From positions 179,531 to 243,530 of the forward strand of contig CALDGQ010000017.1 of the NCBI GenBank assembly GCA_937941765.1: a DNA stretch of 64,000 nucleotides, in the 5' to 3' direction. Both the position numbers and the translations under genes were made by a program. The notes under the pieces are model-generated. The model searched no databases. It saw only the letters and a program-made list of their open reading frames with translations, and was not told the DNA's origin. The DNA is from an uncultured Saprospiraceae bacterium (GTDB taxonomy: Bacteria; Bacteroidota; Bacteroidia; Chitinophagales; Saprospiraceae). How positions within the stretch are numbered: position 1 is the stretch's first letter; every line of letters begins with the position of its first letter. Positions 44,901 to 54,304 of this stretch are shown here, piece after piece.

Positions 44901-46593
44901 AAAACTTCGAGTCATCAATCCCAGCAATCCATTCACTCAAACTTCCAACAACTTCTTCAATAACTTCTTCTTCAAAAGGAGATTTTAAATTTGCTAATTC
45001 TACCAAATCCAAAAACGACTGACTGCCACCAGCCTTGCACAATCGCAAATAATCGGACCACGCAGCTTCATGATTTTCTTGATCCTTTTTCCAAAATTGA
45101 AAAGCACAAATTTGTGCCAATGCATAATCGATATAATAAAATGGAGATGCAAAAATATGATTCTGACGTTGCCAGTAACCACCATTTTCTAAAAACTCAT
45201 TATCCTTATACTTTCGGTGTGGTAGATATTTTTTTTCAATATTTCTCCAGGCTTCATTGCGTTCCTTTGGAGTCATTTCTGGATTTTCGTAAACGACGTG
45301 TTGAAATTCATCAACTGCAACTTCGTATGGCAAGAAAGTTATGGCACCCGTCAAATGAGAATAATGGTACTTGTCCGTATCTTGTTTGAAAAAAAGGTGC
45401 ATCCACGGCCAAGTGAAAAACTCCATACTCATAGAATGGATTTCACAAGCTTCATATGTAGGCCAGTGATATTCATTAATACCCATTTCTCTACTGGAAA
45501 AAACTTGAAACGCGTGTCCCGCTTCATGTGTCAATACATCGATGTCACCACTCGTTCCATTGAAGTTGGAAAAAATATATGGTGATTTGAATTTGGCAAT
45601 ATAAGTACAATAACCACCACTTGCTTTTCCTTCTTTATTTACCAGATCCATCAATTGTTTATCAATCATAAAGTTGAAAAACTGATTGGTTTCATCGGAT
45701 AATTCACTATACATTTTTCGCGCACCTTCGATTACCCATTTGGGTTCTCCTTGCGGTTTTGGGTTCCCTGATTCAAATCGAAAATCTTCATCATAATAAT
45801 TTAATTCATCCAAACCTAGACGCTTCCGTTGTCTTTCATGAATCTGAGTTGCTAATGGAACAATATATTTACGAACTGCTTCTCTGAAGTTGGCAACACT
45901 TTCTGCATTGTAATCAGAACGCAACATTCTAGCATAACCTAACTTTATAAAATCTTCGTATCCTAATTTTTTTGCAATCTCTGTTCTGACTTTTACAAGC
46001 TTGTCAAAGGTCTCTTCAAAAATAGCAGATTTACTTTTGTAAAAATTCCACTTCGCTTCTTTAGCACGTTTTCTTAAAGCTCTGTCTTTCGACTGCTCGA
46101 TCGGAGCCAAGGCACTTAGATTATATTTCTTTCCGTCAAATTCAATTTCAGCACCCGCTTTTATTTTGGTGTATTCACTACTCAGTTTGTTTTCTTCTTT
46201 CAACAAACTTAAAATAGTCGGCTTGAATGTTTTCAAACTCAATTCTGCAATAATGAATAATTGCTTGCCCCACTTGGCCTCCAATTCTTTTCTAAACTTC
46301 GAATCTAGAATACATTGATAAAATTCACTGTTCAATGCTTGATACGATGGGTTGTTTTCATCGAAAAATTTATTCTCTTTTTCGTAAAAATTGTCCTTGG
46401 TATCAATGGTATGTCTAATCAGGCAAATGTTATACATTGACTGAAATTCGTCCCTCAATTCGTTAATCGCTTGAAAAACATCACTTTGTGTCTTGAAACT
46501 GACTGCTTCTTTAAACTCGACCAATTTGTCCTTAAAAGACTTCGTAAATTGATCTATTTCCGGTCTAACGTATTGATAATCTGTGAAATTCAT
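44899..46593 (-). CDS. M3 family oligoendopeptidase
   Basis: A 564-residue cytoplasmic zinc peptidase of the PepF/M3 type. The zinc site is HEAGH (His356, Glu357, His360) in DVLTHEAGHAFQVF, with the third ligand expected in EACEIHSMSMEFF. N-terminal and middle helices (YQYVRPEIDQF, LGYEDFIKLGYARM) fit oligoendopeptidase F. It degrades short peptides. No signal peptide. Divergent from uppS. Confidence 0.92.
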   Translation of the reverse strand: MNFTDYQYVRPEIDQFTKSFKDKLVEFKEAVSFKTQSDVFQAINELRDEFQSMYNICLIRHTIDTKDNFYEKENKFFDENNPSYQALNSEFYQCILDSKFRKELEAKWGKQLFIIAELSLKTFKPTILSLLKEENKLSSEYTKIKAGAEIEFDGKKYNLSALAPIEQSKDRALRKRAKEAKWNFYKSKSAIFEETFDKLVKVRTEIAKKLGYEDFIKLGYARMLRSDYNAESVANFREAVRKYIVPLATQIHERQRKRLGLDELNYYDEDFRFESGNPKPQGEPKWVIEGARKMYSELSDETNQFFNFMIDKQLMDLVNKEGKASGGYCTYIAKFKSPYIFSNFNGTSGDIDVLTHEAGHAFQVFSSREMGINEYHWPTYEACEIHSMSMEFFTWPWMHLFFKQDTDKYHYSHLTGAITFLPYEVAVDEFQHVVYENPEMTPKERNEAWRNIEKKYLPHRKYKDNEFLENGGYWQRQNHIFASPFYYIDYALAQICAFQFWKKDQENHEAAWSDYLRLCKAGGSQSFLDLVELANLKSPFEEEVIEEVVGSLSEWIAGIDDSKF

Positions 46594-46733
46594 AATGTAA
46601 AATTAAATATAATAACTGATATAGATGAGCTTCTTTTACTATATATCTGTCCCAATTTAATGCCGCAATTTAAGGGATTAAAGACCGTTTAATATAGGTA
46701 CTCGAGTCGACCACGAAAGTCGGGCTTTTTAAT

Positions 46734-46741
46734 TAACTTTG
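46734..46741 (+). promoter_or_regulatory. -7 box immediately upstream of uppS
   Basis: TAACTTTG matches TAnnTTTG and ends 12 bp before the ATG at 46754. A clear TTG partner is absent. If active, the mRNA leader would be only a few bases, and a start codon at 46739 would be excluded. Confidence 0.5.
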
Positions 46742-46753
46742 CGGGAATTTTTT

Positions 46754-47503
46754 ATGTTAAAAATGGACTTAAAATCTCAGATAAATTTAGACAAATTACC
46801 TAATCACATCGCCGTGATAATGGATGGGAATGGCCGTTGGGCAAAAGCACATAATAAGCCTCGTGTTTTTGGACATAAAAATGGAGTTGCCGCTGTCCGT
46901 GAAGTGACAGAAGGATGTGCGGAATTAGGAGTCAAATATCTGACACTATATGCTTTCTCTACTGAAAATTGGAATCGCCCATTTTTAGAAGTGAGTGCTT
47001 TGATGAAGTTGTTGGTCGAAACTACTCGGAAAGAATTGAAAACGTTGACCAAAAACAACATCCGTTTACAAGCTGTTGGAGATTTATCAAAACTTCCAGC
47101 AAGCACACATCAAGCACTCAAGGAAGCAATCGAAGAAACAAAAAATAATACAAGAATGACTTTGGTGTTGGCACTGAATTATAGTGCCAAATGGGAAATA
47201 CTAGAAGCAGCAAGATCTTTAGCCGCTAAAGCAAAGAGAGACTTAATCGAACCGAGTGACATTAATGAGGAAATGTTTGACAATGCATTGTCGACTCGAG
47301 GTATTCCACATCCAGAATTATTGATAAGAACAAGTGGTGAACAAAGAATCAGTAATTTTTTATTATGGCAAATTGCTTACGCTGAATTATATTTTACGCC
47401 AATTTTTTGGCCAGAGTTTAACAAGGATAGACTTTATGAAGCAATTATTGATTACCAAAATAGAGAACGACGTTTTGGCAAAACTTCTGAACAACTAGTT
47501 TAA
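46754..47503 (+). CDS. uppS: isoprenyl transferase (undecaprenyl diphosphate synthase)
   Basis: A 249-residue cis-prenyltransferase making the lipid carrier for peptidoglycan and surface polysaccharides. The ATG at 46754 is preferred over a TTG at 46739 that falls inside a promoter box. Diagnostic blocks are HIAVIMDGNGRWAKAH (catalytic Asp in MDGNGRW), FGHKNGVAAVREV, LYAFSTENWNRP, ELLIRTSGEQRISNFLLWQ and FTPIFWPEF. It lies upstream of bamA (84 bp), the usual order in this phylum. Confidence 0.95.
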   Translation: MLKMDLKSQINLDKLPNHIAVIMDGNGRWAKAHNKPRVFGHKNGVAAVREVTEGCAELGVKYLTLYAFSTENWNRPFLEVSALMKLLVETTRKELKTLTKNNIRLQAVGDLSKLPASTHQALKEAIEETKNNTRMTLVLALNYSAKWEILEAARSLAAKAKRDLIEPSDINEEMFDNALSTRGIPHPELLIRTSGEQRISNFLLWQIAYAELYFTPIFWPEFNKDRLYEAIIDYQNRERRFGKTSEQLV

Positions 47504-47587
47504 CTGCTCTACTCCCAACCAACCTCGATGGGAATTCGTTTTTTAATAACAAGCTATTGAATCAACCTACAATTTACGCTATAACTT

Positions 47588-50125
47588 ATGCATACTAAAT
47601 CGATTTATTTTATTCTACTAACTTTTATGTGCTTTGCACTTGCACCTACCAATGAAGTGATAGGTCAAGTGGATAGCGATATCTACGATTATTCTGCTGC
47701 TGCAGATTTTGAAATCGGTGGTATCAAAGTCACGGGCGCAAAGTTTAGTGACGAGAATGCTATCATCAGCATAACCGGCTTAAGAGTAGGTGATAAAATA
47801 AAAATTCCTGGAACCGATATTCCTCATGCCATCAAAGCATTGTGGAAACTTCGCCTTTTTACTGACATCGAAATTATTGAAGAGAAAAAAATCGGTGATG
47901 TCATCTTTCTTGAAATCAAAGTAAAAGAGTTACCTCGTTTTTCAAGACACTCTTTCAAAGGAGTCCGTAAAGGATATCATGATGATATGAATGATATCGT
48001 CAACAAATATTTATTAAAAGGTGGGATCGTTACTGAAAATGTGAAGACCAATGTTTGTAATGGACTTGAAGAATTCTTTATCGAAAAAGGATACCTAGAT
48101 GCAAACGTGACTGCAAACGAAATAAAAGACGAGAAAGTCCAAAATGGTGTTCGTATCGAATTTGACATAAAACGTAAAGACCGTGTTAAAATACAGGATA
48201 TTACCTTTACTGGAAATACTATCAAATCCAAAAAGTTGCGCCGAAAGATGAAAGATACGAGAAGGAAACGTCGTATTTTTTCTCCATCAAAACTGATCCA
48301 AGAAGATTATAAAGTTGATAAAGAAAACATCATTGCATACTACAACACGATTGGTTTTAGAGATGCTACTATTAAGAAAGATTCTATCTGGAGAAATGAT
48401 AAAGGTCGTTTGATGATCAACTTGGATATCGAAGAAGGTAATCAATATTATTTTAGAGATATCGCTTGGAAAGGAAATTCTATTTATGAGACGAATACGC
48501 TTGTTGATGTTTTAGGAATCAAAAAAGGCGATGTTTATAATCAAGAATTGCTCGAAACCAGATTGAGATTTAGCCAAGATGGAAGAGATATTAGTACCCT
48601 TTACATGGACAATGGTTACTTGTTTTTCCAAGTCGATCCAATAGAAGTTTCTGTAGATAACGATTCTATAGATTTAGAGATTAGAATTTACGAGGGTCCA
48701 CAAGCGGAAATTGATAAAGTAGTTATTACTGGAAATGATCGTACACACGAACATGTTATTCGTCGTGAATTACGTACCCGTCCAGGTCAGAAGTTTAGTC
48801 GTTCTGACATCATTCGTTCTCAAAGAGAAATTGTAAATCTTGGCTATTTTAATCCTGAAACTTTAGGAATTAATACACCTGTTAACCCGCAAAGAGGAAC
48901 TGTAGATATCGAATATCAAGTAGAAGAAAAACCTTCGGATCAACTGGAGCTTTCTGCAGGATGGGGAGGAGCTGGTCGTGGTGTGATTGGAACACTTGGA
49001 GTTTCTTTCAATAACTTTTCACTTCGTAATTTCTTCAAAAAAGAAACTTGGAGCCCACTTCCTCAAGGGGATGGACAAAGGCTTTCTCTTCGTGCTCAAA
49101 CAAACGGTCGTTTCTTTCAATCTTATAACGTTTCATTTACGGAACCTTGGTTAGGAGGTAAAAAACCAAACTCTTTTACGGTTGGTGGTTATTATACTCG
49201 TTTGACAAATGGTGCAGAAAAGGAAAGTACTTCTTTTGCTAGTTTGGGTATTGCTGCATTTACTGTTGGTCTTGGATCAAGATTAAAATTCCCAGATGAT
49301 AACTTTATTTCAAATACTACTTTAAGTATCCAGAATTTGAACTTGAATAACTGGAATACACGTGACTTCGTTGATGATAGTGGCGCAACGGTTTCAGATG
49401 GTAGTTACAACAATATTAGTATCAAACAAACAATAACAAGAACGTCGGTCAATGATCCGATTTTTCCACGAGCAGGTTCGAGTTTCTCATTATCTGGTCA
49501 GTTTACATTGCCTTACTCTTGGTTTAATGATAAAGACTATGATGGGCTTTCTGCTCAGGATGAATTCCGTTGGTTGGAATATCACAAGTGGCGTTTTACG
49601 GGTCAGTGGTACACTTCTTTAGTTGGGAATTTAGTACTAAAAGCGCAAGCCAAAATTGGATTGTTAGGTCAGTATAGTAAACGAACTGGGTTATCTCCAT
49701 TCGAAAGATACGTAGTTGGTGGGGATGGATTGGCAAATCAAACAAGTGGATTGTTAGGTTATGATTTGATTTCATTAAGAGGTTATGATGTTGAAGATTT
49801 GCCTTCAAGTCAAAATGGTGGAGCTGCTGTGTTTGACAAATTCACAGTTGAATTGAGATATCCTTTATCTTTGAATCCTAGTTCTACTATTTATGTCTTA
49901 GCATTTGCAGAAGGTGGAAATTCTTGGGATAGTATCAAAGATTTCAATCCATTTGATGTAAAACGTTCCGCAGGTATGGGACTTAGAGTATTCTTGCCGA
50001 TGTTCGGAACACTTGGCTTTGATTACGGACTTGGTTTTGATAAACCTAACTTAGTCAGAAATGAAAATACAAAATGGACGGACTATGGTCGATTTAGTAT
50101 TATTCTTGGTTTTGAACCTGAGTAG
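47588..50125 (+). CDS. bamA: outer membrane protein assembly factor BamA
   Basis: An 845-residue Omp85 protein that folds barrels into the outer membrane. Signal peptide ends near EVIGQ. Five POTRA domains span ~40-460 (motifs such as IGGIKVTGAKFSDENAI, IQDITFTGNTIKSKKLRR, IDKVVITGNDRTHEHVIRR). The C-terminal 16-strand barrel includes the surface-antigen block and VRGYD-like loop (SLRGYDVEDLPSS), and ends GRFSIILGFEPE. Uppermost neighbours are uppS and then a strong terminator. Confidence 0.95.
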   Translation: MHTKSIYFILLTFMCFALAPTNEVIGQVDSDIYDYSAAADFEIGGIKVTGAKFSDENAIISITGLRVGDKIKIPGTDIPHAIKALWKLRLFTDIEIIEEKKIGDVIFLEIKVKELPRFSRHSFKGVRKGYHDDMNDIVNKYLLKGGIVTENVKTNVCNGLEEFFIEKGYLDANVTANEIKDEKVQNGVRIEFDIKRKDRVKIQDITFTGNTIKSKKLRRKMKDTRRKRRIFSPSKLIQEDYKVDKENIIAYYNTIGFRDATIKKDSIWRNDKGRLMINLDIEEGNQYYFRDIAWKGNSIYETNTLVDVLGIKKGDVYNQELLETRLRFSQDGRDISTLYMDNGYLFFQVDPIEVSVDNDSIDLEIRIYEGPQAEIDKVVITGNDRTHEHVIRRELRTRPGQKFSRSDIIRSQREIVNLGYFNPETLGINTPVNPQRGTVDIEYQVEEKPSDQLELSAGWGGAGRGVIGTLGVSFNNFSLRNFFKKETWSPLPQGDGQRLSLRAQTNGRFFQSYNVSFTEPWLGGKKPNSFTVGGYYTRLTNGAEKESTSFASLGIAAFTVGLGSRLKFPDDNFISNTTLSIQNLNLNNWNTRDFVDDSGATVSDGSYNNISIKQTITRTSVNDPIFPRAGSSFSLSGQFTLPYSWFNDKDYDGLSAQDEFRWLEYHKWRFTGQWYTSLVGNLVLKAQAKIGLLGQYSKRTGLSPFERYVVGGDGLANQTSGLLGYDLISLRGYDVEDLPSSQNGGAAVFDKFTVELRYPLSLNPSSTIYVLAFAEGGNSWDSIKDFNPFDVKRSAGMGLRVFLPMFGTLGFDYGLGFDKPNLVRNENTKWTDYGRFSIILGFEPE

Positions 50126-50212
50126 AATTGATAAATGATAAAGGACATCGCTCCTAGGCTCGGCGGATGTATGATTTATGTTATACATAATTGAGTTTAA
50201 AATAAAGACTTC

Positions 50213-50251
50213 TAAAAAAGCCAGTTCCTGATTTGGGACTGGCTTTTTTTG
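50213..50251 (+). terminator. intrinsic terminator of the uppS-bamA transcript
   Basis: AAAAAAGCCAGTTCC and GGGACTGGCTTTTTTT form a GC-containing stem with a long T tract, about 90 bp past the bamA stop codon. Confidence 0.9.
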
Positions 50252-50257
50252 TTGCGT

Positions 50258-50738
50258 GGGATCCACCCCGAAACATAAATGTTTCGACCCTCCTTAGAAA
50301 AAAGGAAGGTTAGCGCGTGAGGACGTGAATACGTGAGGACGTGAATACAATATTTAAACTAATTTTCTAGATTCTTTTCATATTTGCCCTGCAAACTCAC
50401 CTACTCACGCACTCACGAAACAGCCCTCCTTTTTTCCAAGGAGGGTCGGACCAAAGGTCCGGGGTGGATCAAAACCGCATCACCTTCCCCTCAAAAGTCT
50501 TCCCACCATAAGTAATCTAAAAAGGAGGGTTGGCGCGTGAGGACGTGAATACCTGAATACGTGAATTCAATATTTAAACTAATTTTCTAGATTCTTTTCA
50601 TATTTGCTCTGCGAACTCACCTACTCACACACTCACGAAACAGCCCTCCTTTTTCCAAGGAGGGTCGGACCGAAGGTCCGGGGTGGATCAAAACCGCATC
50701 ACCTTCCCCTCAAAAGTCTTCCCACCATTAGTAATCTG
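50258..50738. repeat. palindrome-bounded element with 220-bp tandem duplication
   Basis: GGATCCACCCC at ~50258 and GGGGTGGATC at ~50461-50470 are inverted ends, with CGACCCTCCTT/AAGGAGGGTCG inside. The unit 50299-50518 is repeated at 50519-50738 with few changes. The first copy ends in 50 bp identical (one base different) to the 3' end of the subtilase gene, including its stop codon. The interval contains CGTGAGGACGTGAATA and CTCACGCACTCACG tandem motifs. No gene in 50126-50687. Confidence 0.88.
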
Positions 50739-52457
50739 ATAAAAATAAATACCCGTTGGCAAACCAGTTACATTTATAGCTTTTGTTTCATTCCCATTCA
50801 ATTTCCAATCCTGTTCTTGCATCAACTTACCTGAAGCATCATACATCGTAAAAGTTATATCGCCAGAGAAATTGAAAAGCGCAACTGATAAATGATCTTT
50901 AAATGGATTCGGATAAAATGCAACTTGTATGCTTGGATCTACATCAATAATCGAACTATATTGCAACGCCTGATTCACCGCTGCCAACGCATTTACTCTT
51001 CCATAACCATATACTGCATTAGGCACTTGATCTCCTGGAAATTCCCCACAATTCATTTCATCTAACATTGGAATTGCAGTCTGCTCAATAATATCTTCTA
51101 TCGCATCTACTTGACCCGCTAATTCCGAATTCGCAGAAATCAACAACGCTACTAGTCCGGCAACATGTGGACCTGCCATACTTGTACCACTATAACTTGC
51201 ATACGAACTATCACGTATACAGGACAAAACACCCACACCTGGTGCTGCTACATTTGGTTTTAAAATAAAACTGCTATCGACTGTGACTGGTCCGCGACTA
51301 CTGAAATTTGCAATCGTATCATTTTGATGAATCGCACCAATTGAAAAACTTCCTTCGAACATTGCAGCAGGTGTTTGAACCGAGCCACAACCTTGTTCCC
51401 CACTATTTCCAGCAGATACGACAACGACTACACCAGATGCTTTTAAGTTATTCACTGCCGTTTCCATTAATGACCAGTTGCTTGGATTACAACCTTCCAT
51501 TTCTGGACAAGACCACGAGTTGCAGATGACGTGCGGTGCTTTGCTCGGATCAGGATTGTTACCTGCAATATCATAGGGTGCCAAGAACCATTCAAAACAT
51601 TCGATATAAGTCGATGGCATTCCGTAACCTCGTTCCATATTTCTACATGCAATCCAATTTGCTTCTGGAGCAACGCCGATTTCAATTTCATTGGCAATAT
51701 CACTTCCGACCATCGTACCCATCGTATGCGTTCCGTGATTGTGATCATCACAAGGAAAAGTCACATCGAGTCCACATGGGTTGTTGCTTGGATCAGGAAT
51801 CGAATCTCCATGCAAAGGATTGATAGAATGAATCGCATCATGCCAATTGTAATCATGATCCGCGTTGGTTCCATCCCAACCTCTATAAGTATTGACAATT
51901 GCTGGGTGTGTCCATTCATAACCTGTATCTTGTCCACCTACCACAACACCTTGCCCACGATATCCTAATGACCAGACAGAATCTGCTTGTATATTTTTGA
52001 TTCCCCACTCTGGAGCTCGTTGTATTGGTTCCTCAATGATCTTTTCCATTTTCACTGCAGGATTGTCTGCAATATGAAAAACGTCAGGACGATTGGCTAG
52101 TATTTCAATTAATTCGCTATTGGCTTTGACTTCAATTGCATTGACTACGTAAAATGAACGAAATGTAATCTCATTGTTTGACAAATAATCAACAACACTA
52201 TTTTGAGAAATCGCAGCGGTTCTTTTTAATTCATCTAAAACAAATTGTCCTTTATCTGTTTTATTAAAAAAAGATTGTGCGCGAGATAGATCAGGTTTTT
52301 CATCAAACATTATAAGACATGAAACAGTAGCTCCTTCATTGTCAATCAATTTTTCTAATAAACTTTCATCTACTTTGTCTCTCCAATTTCCATCAAGAGT
52401 TGAAGAAGAAAAAATGATTGCTGATATTAAAAGTAGGGTGATTAACGAAAGCCTCAT
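50688..52457 (-). CDS. secreted subtilisin-like (S8) serine protease with T9SS sorting domain
   Basis: A 589-residue exported protease. Signal peptide MRLSLITLLLISAIIFSSS, an inhibitor-like propeptide to ~150 (LLEKLIDNEGATVSCLIMF), then the catalytic domain with GGQDTGYEWTHP (Asp177), HNHGTHTMG (His241) and YSGTSMAGPHVAG (Ser426), plus VVSAGNSGEQG. The last ~75 residues are a Por secretion domain (VAFYPNPFKDHLSVALF, GLPTGIYFYQI). It should be secreted by the type IX system and digest extracellular protein. Its 3' end is duplicated in the flanking repeat. Confidence 0.93.
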   Translation of the reverse strand: MRLSLITLLLISAIIFSSSTLDGNWRDKVDESLLEKLIDNEGATVSCLIMFDEKPDLSRAQSFFNKTDKGQFVLDELKRTAAISQNSVVDYLSNNEITFRSFYVVNAIEVKANSELIEILANRPDVFHIADNPAVKMEKIIEEPIQRAPEWGIKNIQADSVWSLGYRGQGVVVGGQDTGYEWTHPAIVNTYRGWDGTNADHDYNWHDAIHSINPLHGDSIPDPSNNPCGLDVTFPCDDHNHGTHTMGTMVGSDIANEIEIGVAPEANWIACRNMERGYGMPSTYIECFEWFLAPYDIAGNNPDPSKAPHVICNSWSCPEMEGCNPSNWSLMETAVNNLKASGVVVVVSAGNSGEQGCGSVQTPAAMFEGSFSIGAIHQNDTIANFSSRGPVTVDSSFILKPNVAAPGVGVLSCIRDSSYASYSGTSMAGPHVAGLVALLISANSELAGQVDAIEDIIEQTAIPMLDEMNCGEFPGDQVPNAVYGYGRVNALAAVNQALQYSSIIDVDPSIQVAFYPNPFKDHLSVALFNFSGDITFTMYDASGKLMQEQDWKLNGNETKAINVTGLPTGIYFYQITNGGKTFEGKVMRF

Positions 52458-52545
52458 GTCTTGATTTTTTGGTTGATTGAATGATACAATTCATTTAAAG
52501 TTAAAATAAATCGCTTTAATGAAATGGATACAAACTGACAGACAT

Positions 52546-52582
52546 CTAAAAAGGCTCAGCACTAAAAAAGTACTGAGCCATC
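52546..52582 (-). terminator. terminator after the first choice-of-anchor B gene
   Basis: GGCTCAGCAC (52553-52562) and GTACTGAGCC (52570-52579) pair, with T5 following on the minus strand, about 35 bp beyond the stop codon at 52617. Confidence 0.75.
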
Positions 52583-52616
52583 TGATTCAATTAAGAATTA
52601 TATAATAGAAGGGTTA

Positions 52617-54254
52617 TTATCTATTGATGGAAATCTTTTCTGTCCACAACTTTCGGTCTTTTAATGCTTCAACTTTTACGACATAGATTCCATTTGCAAA
52701 TTCATTGGTATCCAGTGTAAAACGGTTGGATGTTATAAATTGCTCTACCGAATATACTGATTCACCAGCTACATTCAAGATTTCAATCAAATATTTTTGT
52801 TTATTTTCTTCAAAAACCTCTATATATAGTTGATTTTGATTCTTTATCAAGGTAGGAAAAATACTTATTTCTTTATTTTCATAGATCACTGAAATCGGCG
52901 CTGTATACTCAATTTGGCCAGCTTTGTCTATAATCTTCAAACGATAATAACTCGTTCCGAGCATAGGATTTTTATCTCTGTTCGAATAAGTGGAGGTCGC
53001 ATCTGCTAATCCTTCTGCAGCAACCAGCTCCAACGTTTCAAACGTATTTCCATCTTTACTTCGTTGCACTTCATAAGTTGCATCATTCGTTGCATTATAA
53101 GTACTCCATTTTACCAACACATCATTGCCATCAATAGTCGCATCGAAGTTTGCAAATTCAACAGATAGTGGAACGTCAAATTCTAATTCCAAAACATATA
53201 GACCTGTACTTTGATCAGATGCAATTATTTTTCCAGATGGCAAATACGGATAAACACCCCAAACATTTGGATAACCATTAGAATAACTTGTATTATTCGA
53301 AGTATCAAAGTAGGCTACTCTAAATGGGCTCAAGGGATTCGACACATCAAACACTACTACTCCATCTTGGTAATAAGATACATACATCAAATTACCAACA
53401 ACAAACGGATTGTGCGGACGATTATTAGTATGCATTGGTGCCAATAATGGTTCTTTAAATGATGCAACCACTTCGATTTCATTGTTGGCAATATCTGTTA
53501 AGTCCATTGTTAGAATAGGTAAAGACGCAGGTACTTCTTCGCAAATAAATGCATAATTTCCATCCGTACTTAACCAGCTTGAATGGTTATAACCATTGGT
53601 TCCTTGTGTTGCAAGTTCAATAGGTGATGAAGGATTCGACATATTGTAAACTCCGAATCCAAAATATCCGTGCGAACAATAAGCAATGCTATTTCTTACA
53701 TATACATCGTGCACGTAACCTCCTGTCAAATTTGAAGTGGCGATATGTACTGGATTTGCAGGATTGCTAGCCACATCATAAACGATGATATCTTTAGACT
53801 GATTTCCTTTTGCAGCACCCACTACATATAATCGTCCGTTTGGTTCGTCAACAAAAATATTGTGAGCACTATCAAATTCATTGTTATTTTGATTAACAAT
53901 ACTAACCGAGCCAATACTTAGTCCAGGTGCGGTAATCACGGTAAGTCCTTCGCCATTTGCTTCAGATACTCCATAAATGTAATTTCCATAGGTCTTAACA
54001 TCTCTCCAAGAACTTGACAATCCAGGTGAGACTTCCCCAACTAATGAAACATTATAAGGATTGGTAACATCGACAACTGAGATTTTGGATAATGATCCTA
54101 TAATAGCATATTCGCGACCACTGTCTGCATATCCCCAAATGTCATTAAACGAGTATCCAGGATCCCAATTGCTACATAATTGCATATTGTGTGCTGATTG
54201 TGCAGAAACAGAAAAAGCAAATAGCAATAAAAATAAGGTGTGTGAAAATTTCAT
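52617..54254 (-). CDS. choice-of-anchor B family exported protein with T9SS sorting domain
   Basis: A 545-residue protein with a signal peptide (FLLLFAFSVSAQ). Residues ~25-365 are a propeller of LVIVD-like repeats (DVTNPYNVSLVGE, YDVASNPANPVHIA, YNMSNPSSPIEL, FDVSNPLSPFRVAYFD), the choice-of-anchor B family. A fibronectin-like segment follows (~375-460) and then a type A sorting domain (SIFPTLIKNQNQLYIEVF...YVVKVEAL). Function of the family is unknown; surface adhesion or scaffold roles are guesses. It follows a paralog by 50 bp. Confidence 0.85.
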   Translation of the reverse strand: MKFSHTLFLLLFAFSVSAQSAHNMQLCSNWDPGYSFNDIWGYADSGREYAIIGSLSKISVVDVTNPYNVSLVGEVSPGLSSSWRDVKTYGNYIYGVSEANGEGLTVITAPGLSIGSVSIVNQNNNEFDSAHNIFVDEPNGRLYVVGAAKGNQSKDIIVYDVASNPANPVHIATSNLTGGYVHDVYVRNSIAYCSHGYFGFGVYNMSNPSSPIELATQGTNGYNHSSWLSTDGNYAFICEEVPASLPILTMDLTDIANNEIEVVASFKEPLLAPMHTNNRPHNPFVVGNLMYVSYYQDGVVVFDVSNPLSPFRVAYFDTSNNTSYSNGYPNVWGVYPYLPSGKIIASDQSTGLYVLELEFDVPLSVEFANFDATIDGNDVLVKWSTYNATNDATYEVQRSKDGNTFETLELVAAEGLADATSTYSNRDKNPMLGTSYYRLKIIDKAGQIEYTAPISVIYENKEISIFPTLIKNQNQLYIEVFEENKQKYLIEILNVAGESVYSVEQFITSNRFTLDTNEFANGIYVVKVEALKDRKLWTEKISINR

Positions 54255-54304
54255 AATAATCTTTAAAAGTATTTTGTAATGTATTAACTAATGTTTGAGG
54301 TTAA

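Noticed and set aside
46690..46730. Possible tRNA or structured RNA before uppS
   Set aside because: CGAGTCGACCACGAAAGTCGGG shows partial complementarity only; no acceptor stem or T-loop consensus.
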